Origin: Acanthopleuribacter pedis | GTDB taxonomy: Bacteria > Acidobacteriota > Holophagae > Acanthopleuribacterales > Acanthopleuribacteraceae | Length of the DNA stretch: 64,000 nucleotides | NCBI RefSeq assembly: GCF_017377855.1 | Contig: NZ_JAFREP010000012.1 | Coordinates: 1-64,000 of the forward strand | Direction: 5' to 3' | Shown here: positions 1 to 9,300 of the stretch, in pieces | Numbering within the stretch: position 1 is the first letter of the stretch | Layout of the letters: each line of letters begins with the position of its first letter | The notes under the pieces: model-generated | The model's database searches: none | Told to the model about the DNA's origin: nothing | Seen by the model: only the letters and a program-made list of their open reading frames with translations | Position numbers and translations under genes: made by a program

Positions 1-102
1 CTTCTACCTTTGGGGGTTGGGTACCCCTTGTGGTTTGGGTCCCCACGCCCGCGTTTTTTAAGGTTTCGTGCTTGTTGCGGCACGAACCACCGTTTCGTCG
101 GC

Positions 103-1419
103 TCAGGCCGCCTGGCGACGCTGGGCACTGAAGATTGCGCCGCCCAACATGAGCGCGGCCATCAGCGCGATGACTGCCAGTTCCGGGGCGATGTGCAGGA
201 GGGCCTCGGCCAGATTGTGGTTGGGATCGGCGCGCCAGAAGATTTTGAGGTACCCGTCGATGGCCCAGCCGTTAAAGGTGAACTTTCCCGCGGTGGCCAT
301 GGCGGGCGGCATGATAAAGCGCGGGACCATGCTGCCGCCGACAGCCGACATAATCAAAATGACCACCGTCGACAAACCGCTGAGTTGGGCGCGGCTTTTG
401 CTCACCGTGGCCAGGAACATGCCGAACGCCGCCGCCCCCATCGCGGAGACCGTGGTCATCAGCAGGAAGGCGGTCATGGTTTTGACCGTAAACAGCGGGA
501 TCGCGAACACCAGCGCGCCGTAGACAAACATCACCGTGAGTTGCAGCCCGCCGGAGATGGTGTAGAACAGCCATTTGCCCAGCATGAGTTGGTTGATCCC
601 GAGCTGGGAACTGAGCAGGCGGTCGAGGGTGCCGCTTTCCTCTTCCTCGAGGATCGAACCCCCGGCGGCGGTCATGCTGAACAACAGGAACATAATGCCG
701 ATGCCCGCGGCGTAATAGGCCACGGTGCTCGGGCTTTGCTTTTCTTCGCCCGTTTCGCCCGAGTCGCGCGCGTCGCGGGCGTCGAGGGGGAGCAGTTCCG
801 CGGTACCGCCGGCTCCGGTACTTGCCGGAGCGCCCTCCGCGTTGAGAAAATCGCGGGCCTCGTCCACCAGTTGTTGCTGTTGCGGGGTGAGCGGTGCGCC
901 CTGGTCGCCGAACATGCTCATGCCGCGGTTCAGCATGATGTCCGGCGCGGTTTGCATCACGTTGGCCTGAATCAGGCCGGCCAAGGCGAAGCGGGCGACG
1001 GGATTGGCCGCGTCGTAAACCAGTACCGCTTTGTCGCCGCCGCCGACGCCGAAATTGCCCACGGATTGTTCCAGGGGACTGGGCAGCATGAGTGCGGCGT
1101 CATAGGTTCCGGCGCGAACCTGTTGGTGCGCAACGGTTTCAGGGTCCCCTTGCGGGACCGGGTCGAGGTTTTCGAAGCGGGTGATGGTGAGCGAGGGTTG
1201 TTCGGCCAATTTGGTGACGAACTTTTCGGCAAAGGCATCGGTTGGTTCGGCGACGACCAGCACGTTGATCGGGTTCATGCCGCCGTTGCTACCGCCGCCC
1301 CCGCCAAAGATGACCGCGAAGATCGTGAAAAAAATCAGCGGCATGATGAAGCTGAGCGCTAGGGCGACCGGGTCGCGTTTCAGCGTGAGCCAATTGAGTT
1401 TGAGGATGGTTCCGATCAT
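103..1419 (-). CDS. ABC-2 type exporter permease
   Basis: Integral membrane subunit of an ABC exporter, 438 aa. The N-terminus has one membrane segment at about residues 15-40 (including the run LALSFIMPLIFFTIFAVIF). A large soluble, probably extracytoplasmic region follows to about residue 225, and then five hydrophobic segments. The span around FLLFSMTAAGGSILEEEESG fits the ABC2_membrane_3 (DrrB/NodJ/YhhJ-like) fold, in which an acidic cluster after the first core helix is typical. It overlaps the ATPase gene by 4 bp (stop of the ATPase inside the start of this gene), so the two are translationally coupled and form one transporter. The substrate cannot be read from sequence. The family exports lipids, drugs or peptides. 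Family confidence is high, substrate unknown. Confidence 0.9.
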   Translation of the reverse strand: MIGTILKLNWLTLKRDPVALALSFIMPLIFFTIFAVIFGGGGGSNGGMNPINVLVVAEPTDAFAEKFVTKLAEQPSLTITRFENLDPVPQGDPETVAHQQVRAGTYDAALMLPSPLEQSVGNFGVGGGDKAVLVYDAANPVARFALAGLIQANVMQTAPDIMLNRGMSMFGDQGAPLTPQQQQLVDEARDFLNAEGAPASTGAGGTAELLPLDARDARDSGETGEEKQSPSTVAYYAAGIGIMFLLFSMTAAGGSILEEEESGTLDRLLSSQLGINQLMLGKWLFYTISGGLQLTVMFVYGALVFAIPLFTVKTMTAFLLMTTVSAMGAAAFGMFLATVSKSRAQLSGLSTVVILIMSAVGGSMVPRFIMPPAMATAGKFTFNGWAIDGYLKIFWRADPNHNLAEALLHIAPELAVIALMAALMLGGAIFSAQRRQAA

Positions 1420-2318
1420 TCGCGCAAATCCTTTCCGGTCAGGTGTAGAAACACCGCTTGCAGGCTGGGTGTTTGGATCCGAAGGTCGAGGAGCTGTTTG
1501 TCGCCACCTTTCAAATCGGCAAGAATGCCTGGCAACGCATCGGCGAGGTCGTCGACGGTGTGCTCTTCCTCGGCGACCGTGCCTTCCGCGTTCTTGACCT
1601 TGCAGAACACGCCGCGGCGGCTGCCGATGGTTTGTTCGATCAGTTCGTCGAGGGTGCCGGCGGCGATGGTTTGCCCGCCGTCGATAATGACGATGCGGTC
1701 ACAGATCGTTTGGGCCTCGTCCAATTGGTGGGTGGTCAGCATCAGCGAGGCGCCGTCCGCGCGTAACTCGTTGAGCATTTGCCAGATGCGTTCGCGGCTT
1801 TGGGGGTCAACCCCCACGGTCGGTTCGTCGAGCAGGATTACGCTGGGCTGGTGCAAGACGGCGGCGGCAATGTTGAGCCGTCGTTTCATGCCGCCGGAAA
1901 AACCTTTGACGTGGTCATGGGCACGGTCGCTGAGCGCGATCCAGTCCAGTGCCCAGCGGATTTTATCGCGCAGGGTCGCGCCGGAGACGCCGTGGAAGCG
2001 GCCGAACACCTCGAGGTTTTCCACCGCGGTTAAGTTGGAGTAGAGGGCCAGCTCTTGGGGCACGATGCCCAGCTTGGCGCGTTGTTTTTGGTCGCCCGCT
2101 TGTAAAGCGTTGCCGTGGAGCAGAATCTCGCCTTGGTCCAGCTTAAGCCGGCCGGCGATGGTGCGCACCAGCGTGGTTTTACCGGCGCCGTTGGGGCCGA
2201 GCAGGGCCAACCACTCGCCTTGGTGAAGGGCGAAGGCGGCGCCGTTGAGCGCGGCGCGATCACCATAGCGTTTGTGGGCCGCGCGAACCTCGAGTACGAC
2301 CGGTTCGGTTTTGGTCAT
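1416..2318 (-). CDS. ABC exporter ATP-binding subunit
   Basis: Cytoplasmic ATPase of the exporter, 300 aa. The Walker A GPNGAGKTT is near residue 40, the Q-loop region reads GIVPQELALY, the signature FSGGMKRRLNIA is near residue 140, the Walker B VILLDEPTVGVDP is near 160, and the H-loop TTHQLDEA is near 195. All catalytic elements are intact. The spacing and the DrrA/CcmA-like signature put it with ABC-2 exporter ATPases. A ~70-residue C-terminal extension (from about 225) is typical of this class. It is the first gene of a two-gene operon with the overlapping permease. A start at 2318 is supported because the protein begins just before the first beta-strand (VVLEVRAAHKRYG). Confidence 0.93.
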   Translation of the reverse strand: MTKTEPVVLEVRAAHKRYGDRAALNGAAFALHQGEWLALLGPNGAGKTTLVRTIAGRLKLDQGEILLHGNALQAGDQKQRAKLGIVPQELALYSNLTAVENLEVFGRFHGVSGATLRDKIRWALDWIALSDRAHDHVKGFSGGMKRRLNIAAAVLHQPSVILLDEPTVGVDPQSRERIWQMLNELRADGASLMLTTHQLDEAQTICDRIVIIDGGQTIAAGTLDELIEQTIGSRRGVFCKVKNAEGTVAEEEHTVDDLADALPGILADLKGGDKQLLDLRIQTPSLQAVFLHLTGKDLRE

Positions 2319-2523
2319 GGGTATTGCCTCACAAGGAATCGATGGAACGGAACGGGATGGCGTTGTTCCATCCTAGCATTCGGGATAGGGTGTGAAAAGT
2401 GAGGCGGATGCAAGCGGGGTAAAGGGCCGGTCGAGACGGGAAATTGATGCGTGTGCCGGAGACAAGCGGACAACGGTGATCGGGCGCGGGGGAACCGTAC
2501 AGGGGCATGGACGGTTGGCATGT

Positions 2524-2612
2524 GATCCGGCGTGTGCCGAAGGTACACGCACACCGCAATGCGTGGCCCATTCTTTATTTAAACGCGAGGCGTAGTCTCG
2601 CCACCCCCGGCT
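2524..2612. repeat. 89-bp dispersed hairpin repeat, copy 1
   Basis: This stretch recurs almost unchanged at 2907-2995, with two visible substitutions. It contains two hairpins. One is CGTGTGCC-GAA-GGTACACG (one wobble pair). The other is GCGAGGC-GTA-GTCTCGC, where the second copy pairs perfectly. No protein is convincingly encoded. It resembles REP-like, hairpin-rich intergenic repeats seen in many large bacterial genomes. Confidence 0.85.
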
Positions 2613-2619
2613 CTTTTGC

Positions 2620-3077
2620 CGGCACTTTCAGCGCCTGCTTTTTGGGTACCGCGGTGACCCAGGGTAGGCCCCTTTTTCAAAGGGCCCGACCCTTCGCTGC
2701 CATAGTTAGTCGTTACAGGACAGCGGGTTGAGGTCCGCCTGCGGCGAACGTTTAAATCAATGGTGGGCCCGGCATGGCGGTGTGTTCGTCCCGTCAGGAC
2801 GAACCGGTTCAACGGCCCACATTTGCCTTCGCACCCAACCATGATGTTCACGCGCAATTGATCCCGGTCTTCGCCTACGGCCACCCGCCATCTTCACTTG
2901 GGGGTTGATCCGGCGTGTGCCGAAGGTACACGCACACCGCCATGCGTGGCCCATTCTTTATTTAAACGCGAGGCGTAGCCTCGCCACCCCCGGCTACCCT
3001 GTAAGGGTTACCTATGACAGCCCAGGGCAACGCCCTGGGTGCTTGGGGTTCACACCAAGCAGGCGCTGAAGGTGCCG
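2620..3077. repeat. Inverted 19-bp arms framing the hairpin region
   Basis: The 19-base segment at 2620-2638 (CGGCACTTTCAGCGCCTGC) occurs as its reverse complement, with one mismatch, at 3059-3077. Between the arms are the second 89-bp repeat, a hairpin at about 2783-2801 (TTCGTCC/GGACGAA) and a perfect 8-bp stem with 3-nt loop at 3021-3039 (CCCAGGGC-AAC-GCCCTGGG). The whole 2319-3090 gap therefore looks like non-coding palindromic repeat material rather than genes. Confidence 0.6.
2907..2995. repeat. 89-bp dispersed hairpin repeat, copy 2
   Basis: Second direct copy of the element at 2524-2612. Here the GCGAGGC-GTA-GCCTCGC stem is perfect (7 bp, 3-nt loop), whereas copy 1 has a G-U pair. 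The compensated stem suggests that the fold is kept. Confidence 0.85.
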
Positions 3078-3091
3078 ACATCCGGGCGGTT

Positions 3092-3117
3092 AAAAAAGCA
3101 ATGTTAAGCCGATTGCT
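3092..3117 (-). terminator. Intrinsic terminator overlapping a gene end
   Basis: Read on the minus strand, a 6-bp stem (AGCAAT/ATTGCT) with a 9-nt loop is followed by six T residues. The stop codon of the 3104-3550 gene lies in the loop, so the hairpin would end that transcript right at the stop. Confidence 0.5.
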
Positions 3118-3550
3118 CCAGGCTGATGGTGGTGACGGCGGGTGTCTCGGCTTCAGGCTCGGCGGCGGGTTCTGGTGGGGCTTCTTCCACTTCAGGCGCT
3201 TCAACCTGCTCGGTTACTTCTTCAACGTCAACGGCGATTTCTTCGGTGGCCAATGCCGTGGTGACGACGGGCTCGGCGGCGGGTTCTTCTTCAACCGCGA
3301 CTTCTTCCGCTTCCCCATCGTTTTCGTCTTCGCCGATTGCGGCCAGGTCGGCGCGTTCCGCTTCTTCCGTCTCGGCGGTTTGGGCCTCATCTTTCTGTTC
3401 CGCTAGAATGCGCGCCATATCGCTGATGACCACTGCATCCAAAACGCTGTCCTTGTTGTCCTCGCCCTCGGGCGCGTCCAACTCAGCCGTCGGTGGCAGC
3501 GGCTTAAAAACTTCTCTCAGTAATTGGATGGGATTGGCGTCGATTCTCAA
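3104..3550 (-). CDS. Acidic low-complexity protein, unknown function
   Basis: 148 aa, with no family recognised. The first ~60 residues look folded (RIDANPIQLLREVF, then SVLDAVVISDMARILAEQ, a likely helix). The remaining two thirds are dominated by Glu, Ala, Val and Pro and look disordered and strongly negative. No signal peptide or membrane segment is visible. The start is a TTG at 3550; I see no in-frame ATG that would give a sensible N-terminus, and upstream purines are weak. It stands alone between the repeat region and the secretion ATPase, and a terminator overlaps its stop. The skewed composition lowers confidence in the exact start, but the frame is open and the codon bias is coherent. 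Confidence 0.6.
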   Translation of the reverse strand: MRIDANPIQLLREVFKPLPPTAELDAPEGEDNKDSVLDAVVISDMARILAEQKDEAQTAETEEAERADLAAIGEDENDGEAEEVAVEEEPAAEPVVTTALATEEIAVDVEEVTEQVEAPEVEEAPPEPAAEPEAETPAVTTISLEQSA

Positions 3551-4015
3551 GAGGTGTCCCCTGTGGTTTGTGTCCCGAGGACTACAAACCGTATCGTCTA
3601 CAACATTCTATCGGTTGGACGACGGATTTACACAAATGTTTCGGCGGAAATTCTAACATATTTGCATTGAAAACTAAAATTTCACCATGCCGCCCTGTTC
3701 CTTCCGTTGGGTATGTTGTATCGACTCTGGGGATTAGCTCTTGCCGGTTGGGCGTGTGGGCTAGATCACATTGTGGTGGGCGGCGACCCAAATCCCCCGG
3801 CGCTTCGTTACCAAAAAATTGGAAGGGCGCCGCGGCCACCGCCACAACGGCCCCCCCTTTTTTTGCTTAAAGGCTGCAACAGCAGTGGTTTTTGCTTTGT
3901 GCGAGAAAAGTTGACACCGCTTCTTTTTTATGTTTCGGTTTCCTTCCGCCAAATCTTTTGCTTTGCGGTTTGTGTCCGATACGAACAAGAAAACCGCCTC
4001 ACCTCGGAGGGACCT
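3551..4015. other. Intergenic region upstream of the GAF-GspE gene
   Basis: 465 bases between divergent genes. I see no convincing gene, repeat or RNA here. It must hold the promoters of both neighbours. A TTGACA at 3911-3916 has no well-spaced -10 box, so I do not assign a promoter. Confidence 0.5.
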
Positions 4016-6349
4016 ATGGCTGTTCGTGAACCGCAATCGCTGCAAGGGGAACTGACCTTCCAAACCCAGCTTAACGCCGTGAACCAGGAAATTCATGCCG
4101 CGCCGGATATTTCCACGATCTTGGCCACCATGTCCGAACCCATCGCCAAGCTGCTCAACGCCGAGCGCATCACCATTTTTGCCGTGGATACCAAACACGA
4201 CCGCCTCTTTTCGATTAAATTCGGGAGCTACCCGCGGCAAATTATCCGCGTCGCCAAGGACACCAACAGTTTGGCCGGTTTTACCGCGGTCGCCCGTCAA
4301 ACCATTAACATCGCCAACGTCTATGACGCCGCTTCCCTGAAAGCGATTCATCCCCAGTTGCGTTTCGACGGTCGCTGGGACAAAGCCACCGGGTTCCGCA
4401 CCCGCCAAGTCTTGGCTGTACCGCTCCTCTTTGAAAAGCGCCTGCTCGGTGTCCTTCAGGTCATCAACAATCGGGCCGAGCCGGAGGCGGCCTTTCCCGA
4501 CAAGGTCGTGGTTGGCGCGCGTCACCTCGCGAGCACCCTGGCGATTGCTTTTTTTAACCAGAACAAGTGTCGGCGCGCGGAGGGTGGGCGCCGCCGCCTT
4601 TACGGTGATTTGGTCGACGGCGGTCTGCTCACCGAGGAGCAACTGGAAGAAGCGGTCACCCACGCACGGGTGAACCACCAATGCTTGGGCCGCCACCTGA
4701 TGAACCGCTATAAGCTGGACAAAAGCCAACTGACGCAGTCGCTGCAAGACTTCTACAGCGTGCCCGCTTTTGCTTGGGACGGCGAAGCCAAGATGCCCGC
4801 CGATCTGGTCGAACGCGTCAAAATGGATTTTTGGCGCAAACACGGCTGTGCACCCATCGCCCGTCAGGGCGGCGTGATGCAGGTCGCGGTGGTCGACCCC
4901 TTCGACCTCAACAAAATCGACCTGATCAAATCGGTCAACCTGGCTCCCCGCCTTGAGGTCCACGTCGCCCTGCTGGGTGATATTCAGGATTACCTGAACC
5001 AGTCCTACGGGGTGACGGCGGAAAGCGAAGATGATCCTGTTGTTGAGGAAAACGAGTTCGCGGAGATTTTGACCGAACTGTCGGCCGGCGAGATGGGCGA
5101 GGTGATCGATCAGGACGACGACGATGCCGAAAGCGACGAGGTTCAAGGGGTCGTGGTGCGTCTGGCCAACAAAATTATTTCCGACGCCTATCGCGCCGGG
5201 GTTTCCGACATTCACATCGAACCCCAAGGTAAAAATTTGCCCTGTCGCATTCGCTTCCGTCGCGACGGCAGTTGTTATACCTACCAATCGATTCCGGCCT
5301 CGCACCGTACCGCGCTGGTTTCGCGGCTTAAAATTATGGCCCAGCTCGACATTGCCGAGCGACGCAAACCCCAGGACGGCAAAATCCGCTTTCGCATGGC
5401 CGACGGCAAGGTCATTGAACTGCGGGTGGCGGTGATTCCCACTTCCGGCGTCAACAACGAGGACATCGTGATGCGGATTCTTGCCGCGAGTAAGCCGATC
5501 CCGCTGGATAAACTCGGGATGCATCCCGATAACTACGAACGCTTTAGTTCCATCGTGCGCGAACCCTACGGGTTGATTCTGGTGGTGGGACCGACCGGTT
5601 CGGGGAAAACGACCACCTTGCACTCGGCGCTGGGGTTCATCAACCGCGAGGACATTAAAATTTGGACGGCCGAGGATCCGGTGGAAATCACCCAGCCCGG
5701 TTTGCGTCAGGTCAACGTCCAGCCGAAGATCGGCTTTGATTTCGCCGCCGCGATGCGTGCCTTTTTGCGGGCCGACCCCGACGTGATCATGATTGGTGAG
5801 ATGCGCGACCACGAAACCGCGGCGACGGGCATCGAAGCCTCGCTGACCGGCCACTTGGTATTCAGCACGCTGCACACCAACAGCGCGCCCGAAACGGTGA
5901 CGCGCCTGCTCGACATGGGCTTGGATCCGTTTAACTTTGCCGACGCCTTGCTGGCGGTTCTGGCGCAACGCCTGACGCGCACCCTGTGCAAAGCCTGCAA
6001 GCAGGAGAAGCCGGCGAGCAAAGATCTGTTTGATGAATTGCGCAACGCCTACGGGCCCGCCGAGTTTGATCGCGACCTGAAGCGGACCTGGAGCCCTGAT
6101 TTTCAGTTGCAGACCGCGGTGGGTTGCGGTGAATGTGCGGATACGGGTTACCGCGGCCGCATGGGCATTCACGAGTTGCTCATGGGTTCGGATGGATTGA
6201 AAAAAGTCGTGTTGGAAAGCAAAACGGTGGATGAAATCCGCAAGGTCGCCATTGCTGAAGGCATGCTGACCCTGCTGCGGGACGGCATTATCAAAGTACT
6301 CGACGGCCACACCGATCTCAGCCAGGTCCGCGCCGTGTGTATGAAGTAA
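4016..6349 (+). CDS. GAF-domain type II secretion / type IV pilus assembly ATPase
   Basis: Cytoplasmic hexameric motor ATPase of the GspE/PilB family, 777 aa. The order is GAF domain (~20-190; ITIFAVDTKHDRLFSIKFG), GspE/MshEN-type N domain (~210-350), acidic linker (EDDPVVEENEF to DQDDDDAESDE), then the T2SSE core. The Walker A GPTGSGKTTT is near 525 and the Walker B region reads DVIMIGEMRDHETA. The family Cys4 zinc site is present (LCKACK ... GCGECADTGYRGR). Reading upstream in frame would add ~100 implausible residues; the ATG at 4016 has GGAGGG about 6 bases before it. The family is usually ~560 aa, and the extra length is the GAF domain, which suggests control by a small ligand. It is not clustered with other pilus or secretion genes and converges on the kinase gene with 4 bp between stops. 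Confidence 0.93.
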   Translation: MAVREPQSLQGELTFQTQLNAVNQEIHAAPDISTILATMSEPIAKLLNAERITIFAVDTKHDRLFSIKFGSYPRQIIRVAKDTNSLAGFTAVARQTINIANVYDAASLKAIHPQLRFDGRWDKATGFRTRQVLAVPLLFEKRLLGVLQVINNRAEPEAAFPDKVVVGARHLASTLAIAFFNQNKCRRAEGGRRRLYGDLVDGGLLTEEQLEEAVTHARVNHQCLGRHLMNRYKLDKSQLTQSLQDFYSVPAFAWDGEAKMPADLVERVKMDFWRKHGCAPIARQGGVMQVAVVDPFDLNKIDLIKSVNLAPRLEVHVALLGDIQDYLNQSYGVTAESEDDPVVEENEFAEILTELSAGEMGEVIDQDDDDAESDEVQGVVVRLANKIISDAYRAGVSDIHIEPQGKNLPCRIRFRRDGSCYTYQSIPASHRTALVSRLKIMAQLDIAERRKPQDGKIRFRMADGKVIELRVAVIPTSGVNNEDIVMRILAASKPIPLDKLGMHPDNYERFSSIVREPYGLILVVGPTGSGKTTTLHSALGFINREDIKIWTAEDPVEITQPGLRQVNVQPKIGFDFAAAMRAFLRADPDVIMIGEMRDHETAATGIEASLTGHLVFSTLHTNSAPETVTRLLDMGLDPFNFADALLAVLAQRLTRTLCKACKQEKPASKDLFDELRNAYGPAEFDRDLKRTWSPDFQLQTAVGCGECADTGYRGRMGIHELLMGSDGLKKVVLESKTVDEIRKVAIAEGMLTLLRDGIIKVLDGHTDLSQVRAVCMK

Positions 6350-6353
6350 TCGA

Positions 6354-9300
6354 TTAGTTGGGAAAGTTCGCGGCCTCGGTATTGAGGGGGGTTGCCGGTT
6401 GCCGCTGCAGCCACTCTATGAGCGGGGTTTCCCCGGGTTTGGGCCGGTAGAGTTGGGTGAATGGGTGGTCTTGGCCCAGCGGGGTGCCGTCCGGGTTGAC
6501 CAAGGACACGCGTGGTTCGTAGTCGAGCGAGACGCCGTCGAAGCGGTAACCGAAATGGAACAAGGAGCGTTCGCGCAGCGTGCGCCAACCGTCGTGGGAC
6601 CCAGCCATCGCAGAAAAGGGTTCCAGTTGGTTGAGGCGCCAGAAGCGCAGGGTGCCGTCGTCATGGGCCGAGACCAGGGTGTCCCCGTTGGGTGAGAAGA
6701 CGACATTGTTGGCGTTGCCGCCGGCGGCGTGAAACCCGGCAAAAGGGCGTTGGGTGGCCAGGTTCCAAACACGCACCGTGTCGTCGACGGAGGCCGAGGC
6801 CAAGAAGCGACCGTCCGGTGAGAAGTCGACCGACCAGATGGGGGCCTCGTGACCGGAGAGCGTCCCGCGCGGCGTCAGGGTTTCGCTGTCCCACAGGCTG
6901 ATGGTTTTGTCCCGTGAGGCGGTGGCCAGCAGGGTGCCGTCGGGGGAAAAGGCCACGTCCCAGACCTCGGAGGCGTGGGCGCGCAACGCGTTGGTTGGTT
7001 TGAGGGTTTCCATGTCCCAGAGTCGCACGGTTTGGTCGATGGACGCGCTGGCGAGGCGTTTGCCGTCGGGTGAGAACGCCAAACCCCAGACTTCGTTGAT
7101 GTGACCGTCGAAGGTGATGACGTGTTTTCCGGTGTCCGTGTCCCAAATTTTGACCGAGCCGTCGTAGGCACAGGAGGCGAGGCGATTGGTGTCCGGTGAA
7201 AAAACCACGTTGCGGATTTCGCCCTGGTGGTCTTCCAGGCGGTGGAGCAGACGGCGCGATTCCTTGTCCCAAACGGTGATGGACTGATCGTAGGAGGACG
7301 ATGCGATGAGGCGGCCGTCGGGTGAAAAAGAAATGCACCAAACCGCGGCGCTGTGTCCGAGCAGGGTTTGGATGGGTTTGCCGGAGGGGAAATCCCAGAG
7401 TTTGATGGATTGGTCCATGGAGGCCGAGGCGACGGTGCGGCCGTCGGGCGAGAACGCCAGGCCGAGGATGGCCGCCGCGTGGGCTTTGATGGTATCGGCC
7501 TGGTCGGATTCGTGAACGGCCCAGCGTTTGAACGTGTTGTCGTAGGAGGCCGTGGCCAGCTCGCGGCCGTCGGGTGAGAAGGCCAGATTCCAGACACCGT
7601 CGTTGTGGTCACTGAGTTTGGTAACCAGCGCGCCGTCGTCCACGCGCCAAATGGCGACGGTGGCATCGTAGGAGCCGGAGGCCAGCAAACGGTTGTCGGG
7701 AGAAAAGCGGACCGCCAGGGAGGAAGCCGTGTGGCCGCGCAGTTCGTGGCGAATGGTGAAATCGGCCAGGTTCCAGACCAAAACGCGGTGGTCGGCCGAA
7801 CCTGTTGCCAGCATGCTGCCGTCGGGGGAAAAAGCCGCGGTCCAGACATCGGCGTCGTGGCCGCGCAGCACGCGGCGCTGCTTGCCGGCGGCCCAGTCCC
7901 ACAGGATGACTTGGCTATCGGCCGAGGTCGAGACCAGGGTTTGGCCGTCCGGGGAAAAGGCGATGCTCCACACCACGCTGTCGTGGCCCTGGAGAATCGC
8001 CGCCGTGCCCTTTGCCAGGTTCCAGATTCGGATGCTGTGGTCGTAGGAACTTCCCGCGAGGAAAGCACCGTCCGGGGAGAAGGCCAAGTCGCGTACGGCG
8101 AGCGTGTGGCCCTTGAGAATGCGTGGCGGGGCCTCGGGTTGTTCCAGGTCAAACAGTGCGATGGTGCTGTCGGAGGAACCGCTTGCGAGGAAACGGCCGT
8201 CGGGCGAGAAGGCAATCGTGAAGATATCGTCTTTCTGATTGAGGAGAACGCGTTTTTGCAAACCTGTTTCGCGGTCCCAAAGGATGACGCGGCGGTCGCG
8301 GGAACTGCTGGCAATGAGGCGACCGTCGGGTGAATAGGCCACGTCCCAGACGGCGGCACGGTGCCCGCCCAGCGCGCGTCGGGGACCGTTTTGGTGGGCT
8401 TGCCACAGGCTCCATTCACCGTTGCTGAGCGCGGCGCGGCCGTGGTGGCGATCCATCGCCAGCTGCGGTTGCTTGGGCGCGGGGAGTTCGTCGTTTTCGG
8501 TGAGCGTTTGGAACAAGTCGGTGGCTTGACGCCAGGTGTTTTTTCCGCTTTTCAGATCCCACAAACGCAGCGTTCCCGAGGCGTGGTAAGTCATGAGTTG
8601 CGTGCGGTTGGGCAAAACTGCCAGCGCGAGCGCGTTGTCGGGTGCGGTGCTCGCGGGGCGAACCGGGTCTTGAGGGCCGTCGCGCCACAGGTAGAAGTCA
8701 CCGTCCTCGTGCAGCGTGATCCAACCTTGTGCCGTCGCCTCGAGGCCGATGATTGCCGCATAGGTGAATCCGGTGCGTTTGCTCCGCGTCTGGTCGTCCA
8801 GATGAAGGAAATGAAGCCGGCCCTGGCTATCACCGGCGATAAGCTGATCACCCTCGGCGTTGAAGCGGACGACCCGGAAGGGAACCGCCTCGGACGGGTG
8901 GTACTCGGCCGCGGCGCGTGTTTGCTCGGGTTGCCGTGGGTCGACTTGGTAGAGAAAAATCCCGCCTTGGTCCGTGAGTGCGGCCAGCAAGGAACCGTCG
9001 GGCGAGAAGGCCAGGTCAACGACCGGGTGTTCGTGGGTCAGGGTTGCCACCGCGGCGGCCATGACCCAAGGCTCGCTGGGTAAGCGCCACAGCCGTACCG
9101 CGTAATCGTCTCCGGCCGAGACCAGCAGCGGTTGGTCGGTGTTGGGATGGAAGGCGAGAGCGTTGATCAGGTTGTTGTGACCCTGCAACATGCCGCGTGG
9201 GCCGCCGTTGTTCAGATCCAGCAGGCGGATGCGGTGATCCGAACTTGCGACGGCGACGCTTTGTCCGTCGGGGTGGAAGGCCGAGCGGACCGCGCCGGGA

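Noticed and set aside
10..1362. 450-residue plus-strand frame opposite the ABC permease
   Set aside because: Composition is Arg/His/Gly-rich and unpatterned, while the opposite strand gives a clear permease.
2962..3406. Short open frames crossing the hairpin repeats
   Set aside because: They translate palindromic repeat DNA, and equivalent frames appear in both repeat copies without conserved starts.
3911..3940. TTGACA box before the GAF-GspE gene
   Set aside because: No acceptable -10 hexamer at 16-18 bases; the nearest candidate has a 12-base spacer.
3761..6310. 849-residue open frame on the minus strand opposite the GspE-like gene
   Set aside because: It is a mirror of a gene with strong codon bias; its translation lacks any domain motif and no ribosome-binding site fits.
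6661..8345. Regular ~126-bp repeats that could suggest a CRISPR or satellite array
   Set aside because: They encode in-frame 42-residue WD40 units; repeats diverge and have no spacers.
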